DNA from: Filosporella fistucella
Taxonomy: Eukaryota > Ascomycota > Leotiomycetes > Helotiales
Direction: 5' to 3'
Length of the DNA: 64,000 nucleotides
Assembly: GCA_030077755.1 (NCBI GenBank)
Contig: JAQJZZ010000010.1
Coordinates: forward strand, 3,720,001-3,784,000
Part shown: positions 43,456 to 56,700 of the stretch, one piece after another
How positions within the stretch are numbered: position 1 is the first letter of the stretch
Layout: each line of letters opens with the position of its first letter
Notes under the pieces: generated by a model
What the model was told of the DNA's origin: nothing
The model's database searches: none
The model's input: only the letters and a program-made list of their open reading frames with translations
Position numbers and translations under genes: made by a program

Positions 43456-46030
43456 GCCAATGCCCATTCCCACTTCGAACTTTCCGAGTCGACAATCTCC
43501 CGGACAATCTTCTCGGCATCACTTTCGACAACTCGACAACTCGGCAACTTTGACAATCTCGACAACACGGCGGTTCAACGACCCCACCATGGACAATTCG
43601 ACAACCTGGAAATCTCACCAGCGTCTCGGTCTTTCGGCAATTCGAACACTCGACAAACTTCAACGCTATGACAGTCTCGACAACCCGGCAGTTCAACGAC
43701 CTCACCACGGACAATTCGACGATCTGGCAATTCCATCGACATATCGTTCTTTCGATAACTCGGCAATTCGGCATTACGACATCTCGATATCTCAACATCA
43801 CCAAATACTTCACACCAACAGCTATTCGACCAAGCTGGTACCACCGGGTGGAATCGCTGTTAGAGGAAGACGGTCCTACCTGTCCTGGAAGGGCTGGAGT
43901 GTAAGTAATGATCTCATGATATCGCCAACTCGACAACTCGACAACTCGACAACCCAGCAGCTCGACAACTCGACAACAAATTGACAACATGACAACCAGA
44001 GCGCCACCTAATGCCATGACTAAAGAAATGAACAACATGACAAGTATCTCTCTTCCTTCAACTCTCTCGGCGATATGAGTCGCGAAAAATGCTACACCTT
44101 TATTAAAAGGCAAAACAAACTAATACTATTTCTCTACTAAACCTTTTAAAAAAACCCAAAAAAATTTGAAAACTTAAACTTAAAAAAAATACAAAAAAAT
44201 GGGATGCAGTGGAGGATTTGCTTTTTGAAGTGGGGGACAAACGTGTGTGGGAGGAGATTGGGATTGGGGATTGGGGATAGAGAACTTGGTGTTAGGATGG
44301 GGGAGCAGGAACAAGGCACAATAGAACCAAATCAAACAACGAATCACTTTTCTGCTCGTCTAATTTCAGATTGACTGATCGAGTGACCAATAAATGAATA
44401 GATGTGACTTCGGAAAAGCTATAAAGGGCTTAAATTGTATGACAAAGAGAGAGAGAGACAAAGTGAAACTATTCCTAGATACTTCAGTGTCACAAGAGAA
44501 ATCAAAATGTGAAATCCGCAGGAACAGTGTCGTGCGGCCAAACTCTAGGCTATAAGACGACTGCTTAGAGAGCGAGGTGCTGTAAATACAGGGTGTGGAA
44601 GCCTAAGCGATGGAGTACAGCGCTCTCCAGCGTGTACTTCAAGCTCAGAACGCTCAAATTGAGGCTTTGGGTCTCAGACCTGGGAAATATTTTGGTACAG
44701 TAATGGTGCAGTCAGAGAAACGTGCAGATGATATTGGGAGCCTTTCGATGAGACTTCCAGCCAGCTGAGCTGACTCCCGATATTGGATTTGGGCGGTGGG
44801 AAGTTTGGCTGTTGTGCACGTGTTTGCATAACGCTGCACGGGGTATCCTTAAGATGGACGGTGAGCCTTCGAAGATAGAATTTTTTTTATTTGTCCTCTG
44901 AATCGTTTGTTCCAATTCATTAATACAATCCCCTGTTATCATTTTTGCCTTTACCGATCAATAGAATCTACCGTAATGTCGGGTTCGTATTCGAATATTG
45001 TAAGGTACTGTGGCCTATCTGTAATTGCCCACGAGTGAAATCGCAAGGCCTCAGGTCCTAGATGATATTCGATCCAAGTCTGGCACAATAAATATAATTC
45101 TCACCTTGCCTGAGGATATTTAGGTGAGTATGATAGAATGCAAATGGAATGGAACGAAGGGAAAAGGAGGGAGGTCGTCAAAATTATCTTCTAATGCCAA
45201 GAATCTGTAGTAAACAATCCCTGCTTGATCCTGCCTTCTGCGTGGAATCGTCCCGTCACCTCCTTTCTTCATCTCAACTAATACCCGAGATCTATCCGAT
45301 ATCTCATCGTCCTAAGTCTTACCTGCAAATAGCAACAAGCTTCTCCAGATCGACGAAGCATGAAGCAAGAAACAGACATCCCAACAGTCCCCCTTTCGTA
45401 TCCGTAATCGAACGATAATATGTTTCGAGTGCAGCCTTTACCCCTGAGTGACACGCCGATCACTTCTCCACACCTGCATTTGCCTCCCTCTCTCCACGAA
45501 TCGCAAGGTCAACAAATCTCCGTCTACACGTCCCGCCTATATATTTGGCTCTCACGGACCCTTCGCGGTAATCGGCAAGAAGAGGCGTGGTGTTCGTGCG
45601 ATATAAGATTGCCATTAGCGTCCGCCAAGATCGAGATTTTTCCTGGAAGCGATGAGGCTGTTCAGCTTTCGGGGATAGCTTCGTCGGAGTCAGGAACAAG
45701 TGTATACGCCATGACAATGAAATGATGGCTAGGTTGAGTTGGGCTTGAAATAGTTGCAGAACGCTTTGATTGTGTAGACTATGCACAGGATTGTCAAAGC
45801 AGCCAAGCATGACGGACTGGATGGAGGGAGATACTTGAGATGATGAAAACCGCGCTGAAGTCTCTCCTTTTCCTTCTTTCTCTTGACTTTCATATTCGTT
45901 TGCAGAAAGTGCCTTCCTGTGTCTTTCGTCCCTATTTTGATCGTTTTCGATCAGTCCTCTCGTTCAGAGTGTCCTATCCACAATCTTTAACATCTAATAT
46001 TCACTTCTATTATAATCTACAACTTTGACC
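43456..46030. other. 2.6-kb intergenic region with minisatellite
   Basis: After the minisatellite (43480-43985) comes an A-rich stretch near 44140-44200 and then mixed sequence with short frames only. The end (about 45830-46030) is pyrimidine-rich, probably the promoter and leader of the chitin deacetylase gene. No other gene is supported. Confidence 0.55.
43480..43985. repeat. CGACAACTC minisatellite with 119-bp higher-order unit
   Basis: A degenerate tandem array of CGACAA(C/T)(T/C)C-like 9-mers. It contains a larger duplicated unit: the segment at about 43551 (ACAATCTCGACAACACGGCGG..) recurs at about 43670 with high similarity. Both strands lack stops here, producing spurious long frames (43358-43984 plus, 43439-44113 minus). 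Confidence 0.85.
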
Positions 46031-47798
46031 ATGAGGGCCAATCTCATTACGGCCGTGGCTGGTCTTGCTTTTGCTGGCTTCAGCTACGCTCTTCCTACTG
46101 AAGATGCAGGACTTTGGAACTTCCTTTCAAAGCGCGTTGTGAGCCCTGATAACACTTGTGGAGATGTCTACAACGGAGCAAGTAAGGGCTACTCTTGCGA
46201 TGCAACTGCCAATGCAGGAGGCTGCTGCTCCCAATACGGATTTTGTGGTACCACAACAGGTATGCTGAAGTAAACTCTATAGAAAACAATTCTAACATTG
46301 AGAGCTAGAATACTGTGATACTGGATGCCAATCTGCCTTTGGAATCTGCACACCTTCCTCCACCACCCAACCAGGAGAAGCCGATTTCACCTGCGGACCC
46401 ATCAACGGCGGAAAGATCTGTGCAAGCGGACTTTGCTGTAGTCAAGCTGGATACTGTGGAAATACAACTGACTATTGTGGCGGTGGTTGCCAATCCACTT
46501 TTGGTGTTTGCACCCCAGGTTCATCCGCCCCAGCACCAGGAGGAACTTGTGGACCCAATTTCGGTGGCGCAACATGCTCCGACAACCAATGCTGCAGTAT
46601 GGCCGGGTACTGCGGTACAAGTCAGGATTTTTGCGCTGATCCTGGAAGCTGTATGCTTGGATATGGCCGCTGCGATTCCGATGCCACTCCTGCAGGACCA
46701 TCGACTGCCAATGCTCCCAGACCTTTAAAAGGCACAGTGACATACACGGACGATATCTATGACTGCGTTCAGAACAACGTCGTTGCCCTGACTTATGATG
46801 ATGGACCTTTCAAGTACACAGCTCAACTTCTCGACCTTCTCAAGGCCTACGGCTTCACTGCTACGTTTTTCATGACTGGCAACAATAATGGCAAGGGAGA
46901 AATTGACATTACGGCTCCGTATCCTGATTTGATTAAACGAATGATTGCTGAAGGTCACCAAGTTGCATCCCATACCTGGTCTCACTATTCTTTGTCCAAC
47001 AGTTCTCACGATCTTCGCGTCTCCCAAATGGTCAAGAATGAAATGGCATTCAATAACATTATCGGAAAGTGGCCCACTTATATGCGACCTCCTTACTCTG
47101 ATTGTACTGAGCAATCGGGATGTTGGGCAGATATGCAAGCTTTGGGATATCACCGAGTTTACTTCGATCTTGACACACAAGACTACCTCAATCCTCTCCC
47201 ATCGCAGATTCAAAACTCAAAAGACATCGTCAAGCAACAACTCGGCATTGCTTCTGCCACAGACTATCTCTCTATCCAACACGATATCGTCGAACAATCC
47301 GTCGCTAATCTGTCGTCTTATTATTTCGATCTCATCAAGCAAAAGGGATGGAAAGGTGTTACCGTCGGGGAATGTCTCAACGATCCACAGGAGAATTGGT
47401 ACCGCTCCCTCGATGGATCGTCATCAACCAGCTCGGGCTCTGTACCCAGCGCAACATCGACCAACACAGCCTCTCTCCCACCAACCACCACTCCTCCCGC
47501 AACTACCCCAACATCTAAGCCGCCTACAACCCCAACTTCAAGCAAGGCTCCAGCAACTCCTACATCAAGCTGCATTCTATCCAATGGGAAATGGTGTGGA
47601 AAGATTGACCCGTTTACTGACAAGAGGTCTTGCCAGCGATCGTCCGTTGATTGCTATACAAATAGCATAATATGCATGGCTGCTGGGTGGAGGAACTTGG
47701 CTGTCTGCAACCAGTGGAGCAATGTGTGCAAGAAACTCAGTTCCTATTGCTTGAAATGCAATAAGGGCAAATGCAGCAATACCGATTTCGGCTACTAA
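46031..47798 (+). CDS. Secreted chitin deacetylase with three chitin-binding domains, 572 aa
   Basis: It removes acetyl groups from chitin to give chitosan at the cell wall or outside the cell. Exons are 46031-46259 and 46309-47798. The N-terminus is a signal peptide ([20 protein letters not shown]), followed by an apparent KR processing site (FLSKRVV). Three type-1 chitin-binding (hevein-like) modules follow, each with [18 protein letters not shown] or CCSMAGYCG. The NodB polysaccharide deacetylase domain shows ALTYDDGPF (motif 1, Asp-Asp), SHTWSHY (motif 2, His ligands) and RPPYSD (motif 3), so it should be catalytically complete. A Thr/Ser/Pro-rich linker leads to a C-terminal Cys-rich module of about 75 residues that I do not recognise. 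The TTG six bases upstream is not the start. Such enzymes help pathogenic or symbiotic fungi hide chitin from plant chitinases, which is general knowledge. Confidence 0.93.
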
Positions 47799-48990
47799 AT
47801 GATCGGACGCATTGGTGGTGTCGGACAGCCCAATGGTGGGAAGTGAGGCCGGTTGCAAGAGTTGATGCACATCGCGCTGCTTTCGTGTATATATTATTGC
47901 GGAGATTAAACACACAATCTTAAAGTAGACACCGTTCCTGGGTTTTGTATTGTTCCAAACATCAAATGTGACTACCTTTTCTTTTCTTAGGAGGCCACAA
48001 ACACCTCATCAATACCTTGTCACATGACACTAATAAATCTCTCTTCAAAAGTCTTGGATGGCTGAGGAGATTCTTGTTTGAACGTTCAAAGCTCTTTCTG
48101 AACCTAATTAATGTCCTTGGACTTTCCAAGCTGTAAGGTAGGCATTTTCACGTTGGCTAAGCTCGATCGCTGTCACGTGCGCCAACATGCCATCGCAACC
48201 CGGAACGTCTTCCAATATTCACACAACTTTAATCACAAAGCTCCATTTCCCTACCTAGATGAGAACAACACACTTTGAGATGCCCGAGGATAAGTGGTCT
48301 GACCTCCGTCCTCGAGCCTCACGCCTCACATCACGCACATGAAGTGGTGTAGTCGGTGTGGATGTTAATATCAAACACAGCCAGTGAGCCTTCACATCCG
48401 AAGCCACACTCGATAACGACGCCCTGCTTCTGTGCGGCTTCTCAGCCCTTACAGTACTCGCGGCTCTTGTTCATGCAGCATGGCTGTTAGAAATGTCGCT
48501 GCTACAAGCAAGGCGGGGTTCAATATCGCAAAGGCTGGCTTTGAGACGGAGTCGTGTTCGCAATGTATCACTGCCACGACAACTCTGGAGCTGCTGGCCT
48601 TGTGGATCTGCTCTATGGACCTTGATCGGGTGAGAGGATACGAGTCCCAGAACTTCGAATCATGTAGGTAACCTGGACATTGAGTTTTACAATACTCGAT
48701 TGGAAAAACAGTCGCCGCCTTATACCATTTTCATCAAGGCAGACAGTTCGGATCTCAACCGCAGAATCTCTGACAAGTTATTCGCTCATCCTCTCAACGC
48801 CTCCGATGCAAGAGATCATTCCCTTCAGAGCTGCACACCGAACCGTTCAGTTTTGCCAAATGTGAGTAATTTCTCAAACATGTCCTGCCTCGCCTTGTAG
48901 GTTACACAAGATCCTGTCTCTTTCATCAACGATTATTGAGCCTCACCTGGACCTTTCAACATTTTCATGTTTCCACATTAATACGTTTCG
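47799..48990. other. 1.2-kb intergenic region
   Basis: Short frames at 48432-48900 lack any recognisable domain. There is no supported gene. CACGTG-like CACGTGCG near 48175 could be an E-box-type site but nothing supports function. Confidence 0.5.
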
Positions 48991-50883
48991 ATGGAAATCA
49001 CCGAGGGACAATTGAATACAGTCCTCCAAGAAGCACTTACTTGTTACATTACTTTCCTATCACAAATCCAGAAGCTCCGAGAATCTCAATTACCCCGCCA
49101 AGGCAAAGGAGTGCAAACGCTGGCAGATGTCTCCAATGAACTGTACTACGATGCTCGAATAGCTTCCACGAAAACGTGTCTCCAGTATACACCCAAGATT
49201 GCGCGGAGAGTTAGGAGGTGGCATAGTCGGCTTATATACTCTGATGACGAGGAAGAAGATGAGGCTGACGCAGATATAAAGACATTTGAGGACCTCCTGC
49301 GGGACCAAGATATTTCATTTGAGGATGTGTTTTCAGGAGCTTGTATGCAATCCAGTCCAAATGCTGGTCATTCATCACGGACAAATGACACTTCCAGGAA
49401 GTGCAAAGGGACACGTAAATTCTTCCAGGTACCTAGATTTATTATCCACGTCTGAACATTGCTCATATTATTTTCATATAGATCGATCGATGTGCAGATA
49501 TAGTAGAGCATGAAGGCCCCTTCGTCCGAGAGAATATCATAAAGTACCCTCCTATACCACCTTTATCGTCCATCGGCCTCCACCCAAATTCTCGAATCTC
49601 TTCTCATAGAGCTAGTGACACAGTATTTTCCAACCTGCCAAGCAGAACGTCCAGCACAGTTCAAACAACACCGACCTCTTCAGCTCTAAAGGACAAAAAA
49701 GATACAAGAGACATTACCTCCGATATGTCCAAACCATATCAAGCACAGAAGCCTCGAGAGTCCAAAGATGAGGATTATGCGCACAAGATCTACAAGGAAG
49801 ACGAAAGAAAGAAACGGGATTTTGAGCGGGAGTCTCAACGTCTTGCAGACGAAATAGCTAGGGCAGAGAAATCGCGGCGCTCACAGGAAAGACATGCTAG
49901 AGAAATAAGAAGAGAGGAGAAGGAGAAGGCGAGGGAAAGGAAAAGAGACCAGGCGATAGCACAGGAGCAACAGAGAATTTGGGAGGAGGAAGCTTTAGCT
50001 CGACAGACTGAAGCTCGGATGGCAGAGGCAAGGAGAAGGAAAGAGGAGGAAGAAGAGAAACGTGCTGCGCAAGAGAGGAAAAGAGCCAGAGCTGAGAAGG
50101 AGAAAGACAGGGAAAGAATGTTAGCTAAGGAGAATGAGAAGCGGAGAGAGGCTAGAGCGGCGGAGAAGAGAAGGGAGGAGCGGAAGATTAAGGAAGAGAT
50201 CAGGAAACGGAAAGCCAGAGAAGCGGAAGCGGCGAAACCAAAACCGCCCAGGAAAATAGATTGTGTGTCTTGCATGGAACCATTTGAGAAAAAGGACTTG
50301 GCGATTCTGGGGTGTAAACATGCTTATTGTGGAGATTGTATTAAAGGTACACTCCTCTTGCCCTCATCACATCCTATCTGAAAGTCGATACTAACAAGTA
50401 CCAGCCGCCCTCAAAGCAGCTCTCAAATCCCGCCAACCCTTCAAATGTTGCGCTCAAACACTACATCCCTCATCCTTACCTTCTACTCTCCTCTCCCAGT
50501 CGCTGCACGAAAAATATGGCCTCTTCCACCTCGAGCACAGCACCCCACATCCGCTATACTGCCCCTCCTCCACCTGCCTAAAATTTATTCCTCCCTCTCC
50601 GTCCAAGACCAAAAACCCTATTGTGGTTTGTCCAGCCTGCAACACGAGAGTGTGTAAAGCATGTAAGAAGAAAGAACATAAAGGAGTATGTGCCAAGGAT
50701 AAGGAGGGAATGAAGGTTAAGGAGTTGGCGAAGAAGCAGGGATGGAGGAGCTGTCCTGGTTGTTCCGCGGTGGTGGAAAGGACTGAGGGATGTTTACATA
50801 TGACTTGTCGATGTGGGAATGAGTGGTGTTGGAGGTGTTTGAGGGCATGGGGGAAGTGTGAGAGTAATTGCAATAGGAGGTGA
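48991..50883 (+). CDS. RBR-type E3 ubiquitin ligase (RING-IBR-RING), 593 aa
   Basis: It transfers ubiquitin through a RING/HECT hybrid mechanism. Exons are 48991-49428, 49482-50346 and 50405-50883. The N-terminal part is a predicted helical region with an acidic patch (SDDEEEDEADAD). A long Arg/Glu/Lys-rich coiled coil (about residues 235-400, 49740-50230) comes next. RING1 is CVSCMEPFEKKDLAILGCKHAYCGDC, here given only by position (50260-50340). The IBR follows (LYCPSSTCLKF, VVCPACNTRVCKACKKKEH). RING2 has CPGCSAVVERTEGC then HMTC and CGNEWCWRC; the Cys in TEGC is the expected thioester-forming residue. A consensus donor (GTGAGT) at the stop codon and an acceptor at 50932 would replace the last codon by RVRWFRF ending at 50954; both ends are possible. 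Substrates are unknown. Confidence 0.87.
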
Positions 50884-53790
50884 GTAGCAAATTTTTTTCA
50901 TTCGACGTATATCAAAATTCTCTTTGCGATAGAGTGAGGTGGTTCAGATTTTAATTCTCGGTAGTGCTTCTCCTCCACCGAATCGAGACAGGCCAGGACA
51001 GGCTGGAAGAGCAGGAACGAGAAATGGGATTTTCCCGCTCGTGGCTACGGCTGTAATGATGGCGTTGTTTGATTGAGATGTATAGCTTTATGTGAGATTA
51101 TATATCGACCCGACGATTTTCTAGGGCAGTGCTGGATGTTTAAGTGTTGAGTTCATTATGGGGAATTCACCTGATGATAACTTCAATGTTTAGTATCCCA
51201 TGAATTCATTTGAAGAAGAGTCCTCTAATCATGCCTAGCAAGATAGTTCTGCTAGCTTCACTTGTTTAATATTTCTGTCATGTACGTGCGCTCGTACAGA
51301 GCATCAAAGTTCTTTGCTTCATCAATATTACATTCCTGTTTGCTATCGATTTCGCTTTCCATCACAGCTGTGTAGTTTTATAGCATCTTGTATTTATTAT
51401 CTACTCATCACAACTCAAGTTTATCTACCTTACCCATTAACAGATACGAAGCTATCTCCGACAGCGAAGCTAACGATAGGTAGGTACTAGGTAGATACCC
51501 TCATGCTTCACGTGTCGTCCCACCAGCTCCTTCCCCATCCGTCTCTTTCCTCCCACCACAACCATTCAGCAGCCACTCACCTCGTCTGTCTGCCTACACA
51601 AGAAGCAATAACCGCCTTGCCTCTCACAATCAAGCTCCTTGCTCTAATGGCTAGACAACCTCTTGCAAAACCAATTCTGGTGATCATACCTAATTTACCT
51701 GTGCCCATGAGGTATACGGAAGATGAGTAAGCTGTTAGCTGAAAGTATGTGAGTAAGCCATGAGCTAAAAACAAGGTTTGCCTTTATGGAAACCTAACGG
51801 CTTGTACCTTGTACGCCGTTATTCATCTCTGAGGAGATTTGAGAGCTAGATTCAAACTAGCCGGTTGAGGCGATGAGAATGATGCTCTCATCGGAGCTTG
51901 AAATTCTTTTGGAAGATTTTATTTCTTAGTATTTGGGGGAAGGGTGGCGTACTAGTTTAGATCGCAGACCTGATGAGTATAGTACTCAACCTGTTGTGCT
52001 GTTCCTGCAAAAGGTCCATGGATGACGGTGTACGAAAGGGGAAGGAAGGGGGAAAAGTGGATAGTTGAGAGAAGCGAGCTTTGCCAAGGACGAAGAAGAG
52101 TGTGGTGGTGACAGGAATGTTTCGACGGAGTTCATAGATGAGATATCTTACAAAAATGGTTTTATAACATCATGAAATAGTAGTCGCAAATGTCAAGAAT
52201 GTGTCCCTTAGCTCAGGACAAGTAGGTGGGAAGTCCCAAATTCTATTCTGGACACAATTCTGGACTTATTAGTCCGCGAATCACTTCCACTCTTCTGGAA
52301 TTACTATCAACCTATAATGAACTCCGTTTTACGTTATTGTTACTTTCATCTACTATTTCTTATACTAGGGGAAGCACCATTGTTTTAATAATTTTACCCG
52401 CTATAAGCATAACAGACCAACTGTCTCTCCCCGGGTTTATTCTGTCAGCCCATAGTGAGTGAGATTGATATTACATGTTTTCACGTCATCAAAATGATGA
52501 CGCCACAAGATATGTTCTATTTACTCCATCGTGTGAGTGAACAGGAGTGATTCAAAGCTACTCCCGAGCAGAGTCGAGACTTACGTCAGAGGTGGTACAA
52601 TAGGTTACACAAGATGCAACCAACCACGTTCCTCATCCAGCAACTTTACTTGTTTCTGTTGCATATCGCCAAACTGACTTTCCATGAGGTAGCATTGCTT
52701 TTTCGGTACCTACAGTACCAACAATTTCGTCGCCCGAAGCTGCTACTATGCTACTTGAATGAAGCCCAATAGACACCAGTGATTGTTTTGTTGCATATCT
52801 ATCAATCAGAACCGAGGGGTGATGCTTTTGGTCATTACTGCGTAAAGAATTCAATTCGAACACTAGATTTTCAGTTAAGGTCAGTTAGGGTGCCTTATGC
52901 ACCTGGAATAGAATTTTATTTAGATAATGCGAGAAGATCTCCCTTGACCCATCACACTGTCACTTTCGACTTCTTGACCATTATCTAGAGAACTTCTCTC
53001 AGACCTCGGCTTCCGGGAAGCTACATATCTGATGCACATCTCTGTGTGTCCCCTCGGAGGTGTCCTGAAAACCACCCTCTCACAACACGGACTGGCCAGC
53101 AAGAGTTTGGATTTTGTTGCATATCATCAATGCCCACCTTGAACAAGATCACAAGTCGCTATAGTTCAGGCTTGCGAATGAATTTGAATACGCCAACATA
53201 ATTACCAATCGGGATGGTTTTTCCGAAAGCGGTATTTGTTGCACGTCTTCGAATTTGGATGCAGCACAAGGAAAGAATGAGGGGTTACACTACCGCTGCC
53301 TAGCTGTCATTAACCCAATCATAGTCCTTCAAAATCGTTCGTCTCGCATGCGGCGTGCCCAGTTAGATTTTGTGCTACTACGAAACACAATCAAATAGGT
53401 ACAAAAAAAAAACTTCACGATCAGTTGTGTCCTTTCTCGAAAGGATTGTGTATTTGTTGCGTGTCGTGAACTCTGCTACTCTCAGCGATACCTCAGTACT
53501 TCCAACATCCAATCAAGTGGCAGGATAAGCGAATAACTTCAACATCACAAAAAGGGATGAATTGTCTTTGGGTCATGCTAGGCAATATGTAAAGAGAGAT
53601 TATTGACATGAAAATTAACACTGGAGATCGCTTAGTGAAGCCTGAGATAGGTGTGCCGCATAGGTGGATATCATGTTCGAAAGTAACGCGATTTGATTTG
53701 GTATCCATTCCCATCATAAACTGTACAAATTACCTACGCCAGCCATGCAACTATTTATCATTCATACATCCAACTTTCCCTTTCCCTTGA
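50884..53790. other. 2.9-kb intergenic region with a recurring 13-mer
   Basis: There is no recognisable gene. TTTGTTGCATATC or close variants recur at 52655, 52787, 53113, 53235 and 53453. GTAGGTACTAGGTAGATAC near 51481 is a simple ascomycete-type promoter repeat. Confidence 0.5.
52655..53465. repeat. Five dispersed copies of a TTTGTTGCATATC-like motif
   Basis: Copies at 52655-52667, 52787-52799, 53113-53125, 53235-53247 (TTTGTTGCACGTC) and 53453-53465 (TTTGTTGCGTGTC). The spacing is irregular (132, 326, 122, 218 bp). Flanks are not obviously alike, so it may be the best-kept core of a decayed repeat. Confidence 0.5.
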
Positions 53791-56700
53791 CTATTCAACT
53801 TCCTCGTCATCCTCTTCCACCTCAAAACCGTCCTGAATCTCCTCTTGAATTTCTTCTTCGTCCATCACACCAACTTTTGCGCCATCTTCAGGAATGGTCG
53901 TCAACTCACTTGGCGCCAACCCTCTCTCAGCCCTCAACTGCTGCACCTTCGCATTGGTCATCTCAAACACATATTGCCCAAGATGCTCCACACCTTCCAT
54001 CTGTGTTTGTCCTGGGCAGTCTTTGCCTTCCTCGTCCTTCAGAATACGGGAACTGGGAAACATTTCGCCAGTCGCTAGCATGAGCTTGTCTGGTCGTTGA
54101 AGTAATATATCAAACGCTTGCTTGAGCTCGAAGCAGGACTCGAAGACTTCGCGACGGCCGAGAATGTATAGTCCCAATCTAGCTCTTGAGAGAGCGACTG
54201 TCAACCGGCGAATATCGCGGAGGTACCCAACTCGGGATGTGCGTGTCAGGGAAAGAATAACGTCTGTCTTAGGTTAGTTAGGTATCAGGATGATGGGACG
54301 GGAACATACAATCATTTTGCTCTCCCTGATATTTATCCACTGTAGTAACGATCTTTGGAAGACCGAACAACGGATTTTTGGCACATCTGTGAGCAAGTAC
54401 ATCTTGAATCAATGCTTTCTGACCTGCATATGTTGCAAGTATGCTAACTTTCGAGGCAGGATACCCTAGGAGACGCATGTACTGGTATATAGCGACAGCA
54501 TACTCTGCCTCTCCCAAGTTTTGAATGAAATGTGGCGTTGGTTCCGACTCTCCTTTACCTTTGTAATCCGGAACTTGGATGAATTGATAATCGTACTTGA
54601 AGCCAGCATTTGCAACCTGGAATTCAGGCAATGTGGACACCAATGGCAAGTTGCCAAGATTTTGGTAGCGCCACGAGTACAAGGAGGCAATTGATGGGCG
54701 AGCTCTGCCTTGTTGATCTAGATTGATGGCTGGTACACCAAGTCTGACCAGACGGGAAAATAAGGATTGCTCGAGGTTTGCGTATTGTCTGAATGCAAGA
54801 TTCTGAATTACTGGGGAGTTCTGGAAGTGATCACCACAAAGCACAACACGCTGTAGTGGCATCTGCCCATCCTTTGGATTTTGCAGGGCAAGTGGGATGA
54901 AGTTTTCGATTTCGGTGATCTGTGCGGCCTCCTCCATGATCACGTTGTCGTAGTGGAATCCAAGTCCAGCAATCTCTCGTCTTCTCATAGCTGCATGAGT
55001 AGATGTCATAGCAATAATGCGGGCTTCATTAGTGAGAAGAAAGTTGGCCTTGTCCCGATCTCTCCTGAGTATCTCAAACGGTCGAACATCAGCAAGCTCT
55101 TCGAAAATTTTCGAGACATGGTGATAGCAGCCATTAGCGATCTCAAGAACCTCCTCTTTGCCCGCAACTTCGGGAAAAAGAGGCTGCGGTGCATTAGAGA
55201 AGTAGTGGTGGAAAGGAAAGGCTTGGATAATATCCTCCGCCGTGGCATCTGCTGACTTTGCAGTCTCTTCAAATCTTGTCCAAGCCGGCTCGACATAGAC
55301 AGAGTTGAAGTACCCTGCGGTTTCAGCAGAAGAGCCATGAGCCCCAGGGGCACCAAAATTCGCCGCTAACCGGTCAACTTCCTGCAGGTATCCGTCACGA
55401 TTCTCGAGGAATGATTCGACTCTTCCATGCTTGCTGAAGCTTGCCTCTGTATCCAATTCCTCCTCGCCGTGGCCTAAACGAAGGAGATGTCGCTCATCGA
55501 TATCCAGTGCAACAATCTTCTGAAAGAGCTGATTCAGTGCCTGATTACTGTGAGCAATGAGGAGAGTTCGCTGATCCGGATAGTTGTGATAAATATTATT
55601 AATGATTTGAGTTGCAACATCAGTCTTCCCTGTTCCTGGTGGTCCAACAATGACAGTGAGTCCGGGTTGAGTTCCCGAGGTGATCGCTTCCACCTGCGCG
55701 GGTGTAAATCGAACCTGGTTCAACTTCGGGGCGTCCATAGGGTACGGTCCAGTATTTGGAGGTTTGTATGTCGAGACTTTCACAGCTTGAGGTTGGACTT
55801 GTGCTACAGGCTCTGCATCTCGGCGTCGCTTTTTGGATGGCTTTGCTGGCACAACTTCCTCGGCCTTGGTAGTCTCCAGAATGTATGGCGGTCCAAAACT
55901 GCCATTCACATCATCACTTGGCTCTATTGTCTTCCCGGGTAAGCTTTCAATCAAATGTTGCCAATCCATAAATGTGTCTCTGTAATCCACTTTCTTGATT
56001 TGGTTGGCCAGGTGAGTATAAGTAGCGCCGGCTGGGTCTCCATAACCTAAGAAGACTTCGTGCAGCCAGGATGCCAGTGGCACATCAGACAACGTAAGAC
56101 TTTGAATCGACTCGAGAATAGGCTTGAAGTTGTTCTCCCTACCTCTCCTTCTTACAATCAAATTGATGCTCTCGTATAAATCTGGCTTCCCGCTCTTTGT
56201 TCGTTCCAGGTCTTGCTTGTACATTTCGGCATCGAGTTTAAGATGTATCTTCCGAACTCGAGGTCGACCATTTTGATTGTTCTGATCACGCAACGAGCGA
56301 CCCTTATCATCCAGCACTTGGGTAACTTCAGCCGCTCGAAGGTATTTCAAGCCTATCTTTTGGGCGTCTGAGGGAGTCTCTCCACCATTTGTAATCATTC
56401 TCGAATCGTCGGCAGCTTGAATTGCCAACAAGAAAACAACATCGTCTGGCCGCAGTGATTCCCATTCTCGTCGAATGTTATCAGCCAAACGACTGACATC
56501 TAGCGAGATTTCTGCACGAACTGCTGACGGGTTTTCTTGGCCAACTAAGGGCGGAACCACCTCTAATATTCTGCAAGCTGTTAGCAAAGTCGCCAATAGT
56601 GGATAACTATCAACTTACGATGGTCTTGAAATGGGCAACGCCATTCTGGAAAAGCCTTCAAAGTTTGTTTGCCCATTCCGACCGAGTACTGGTTTCAAAC

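Noticed and set aside
43358..44113. Frames of 208 aa (plus) and 224 aa (minus)
   Set aside because: The 9-bp tandem repeat lacks stops on either strand, which keeps both frames open by composition alone.
49835..50275. 146-aa minus-strand frame opposite the RBR coiled coil
   Set aside because: It is the Ser/Leu/Phe-rich shadow of the Arg/Glu/Lys-rich coiled coil, a usual artefact.
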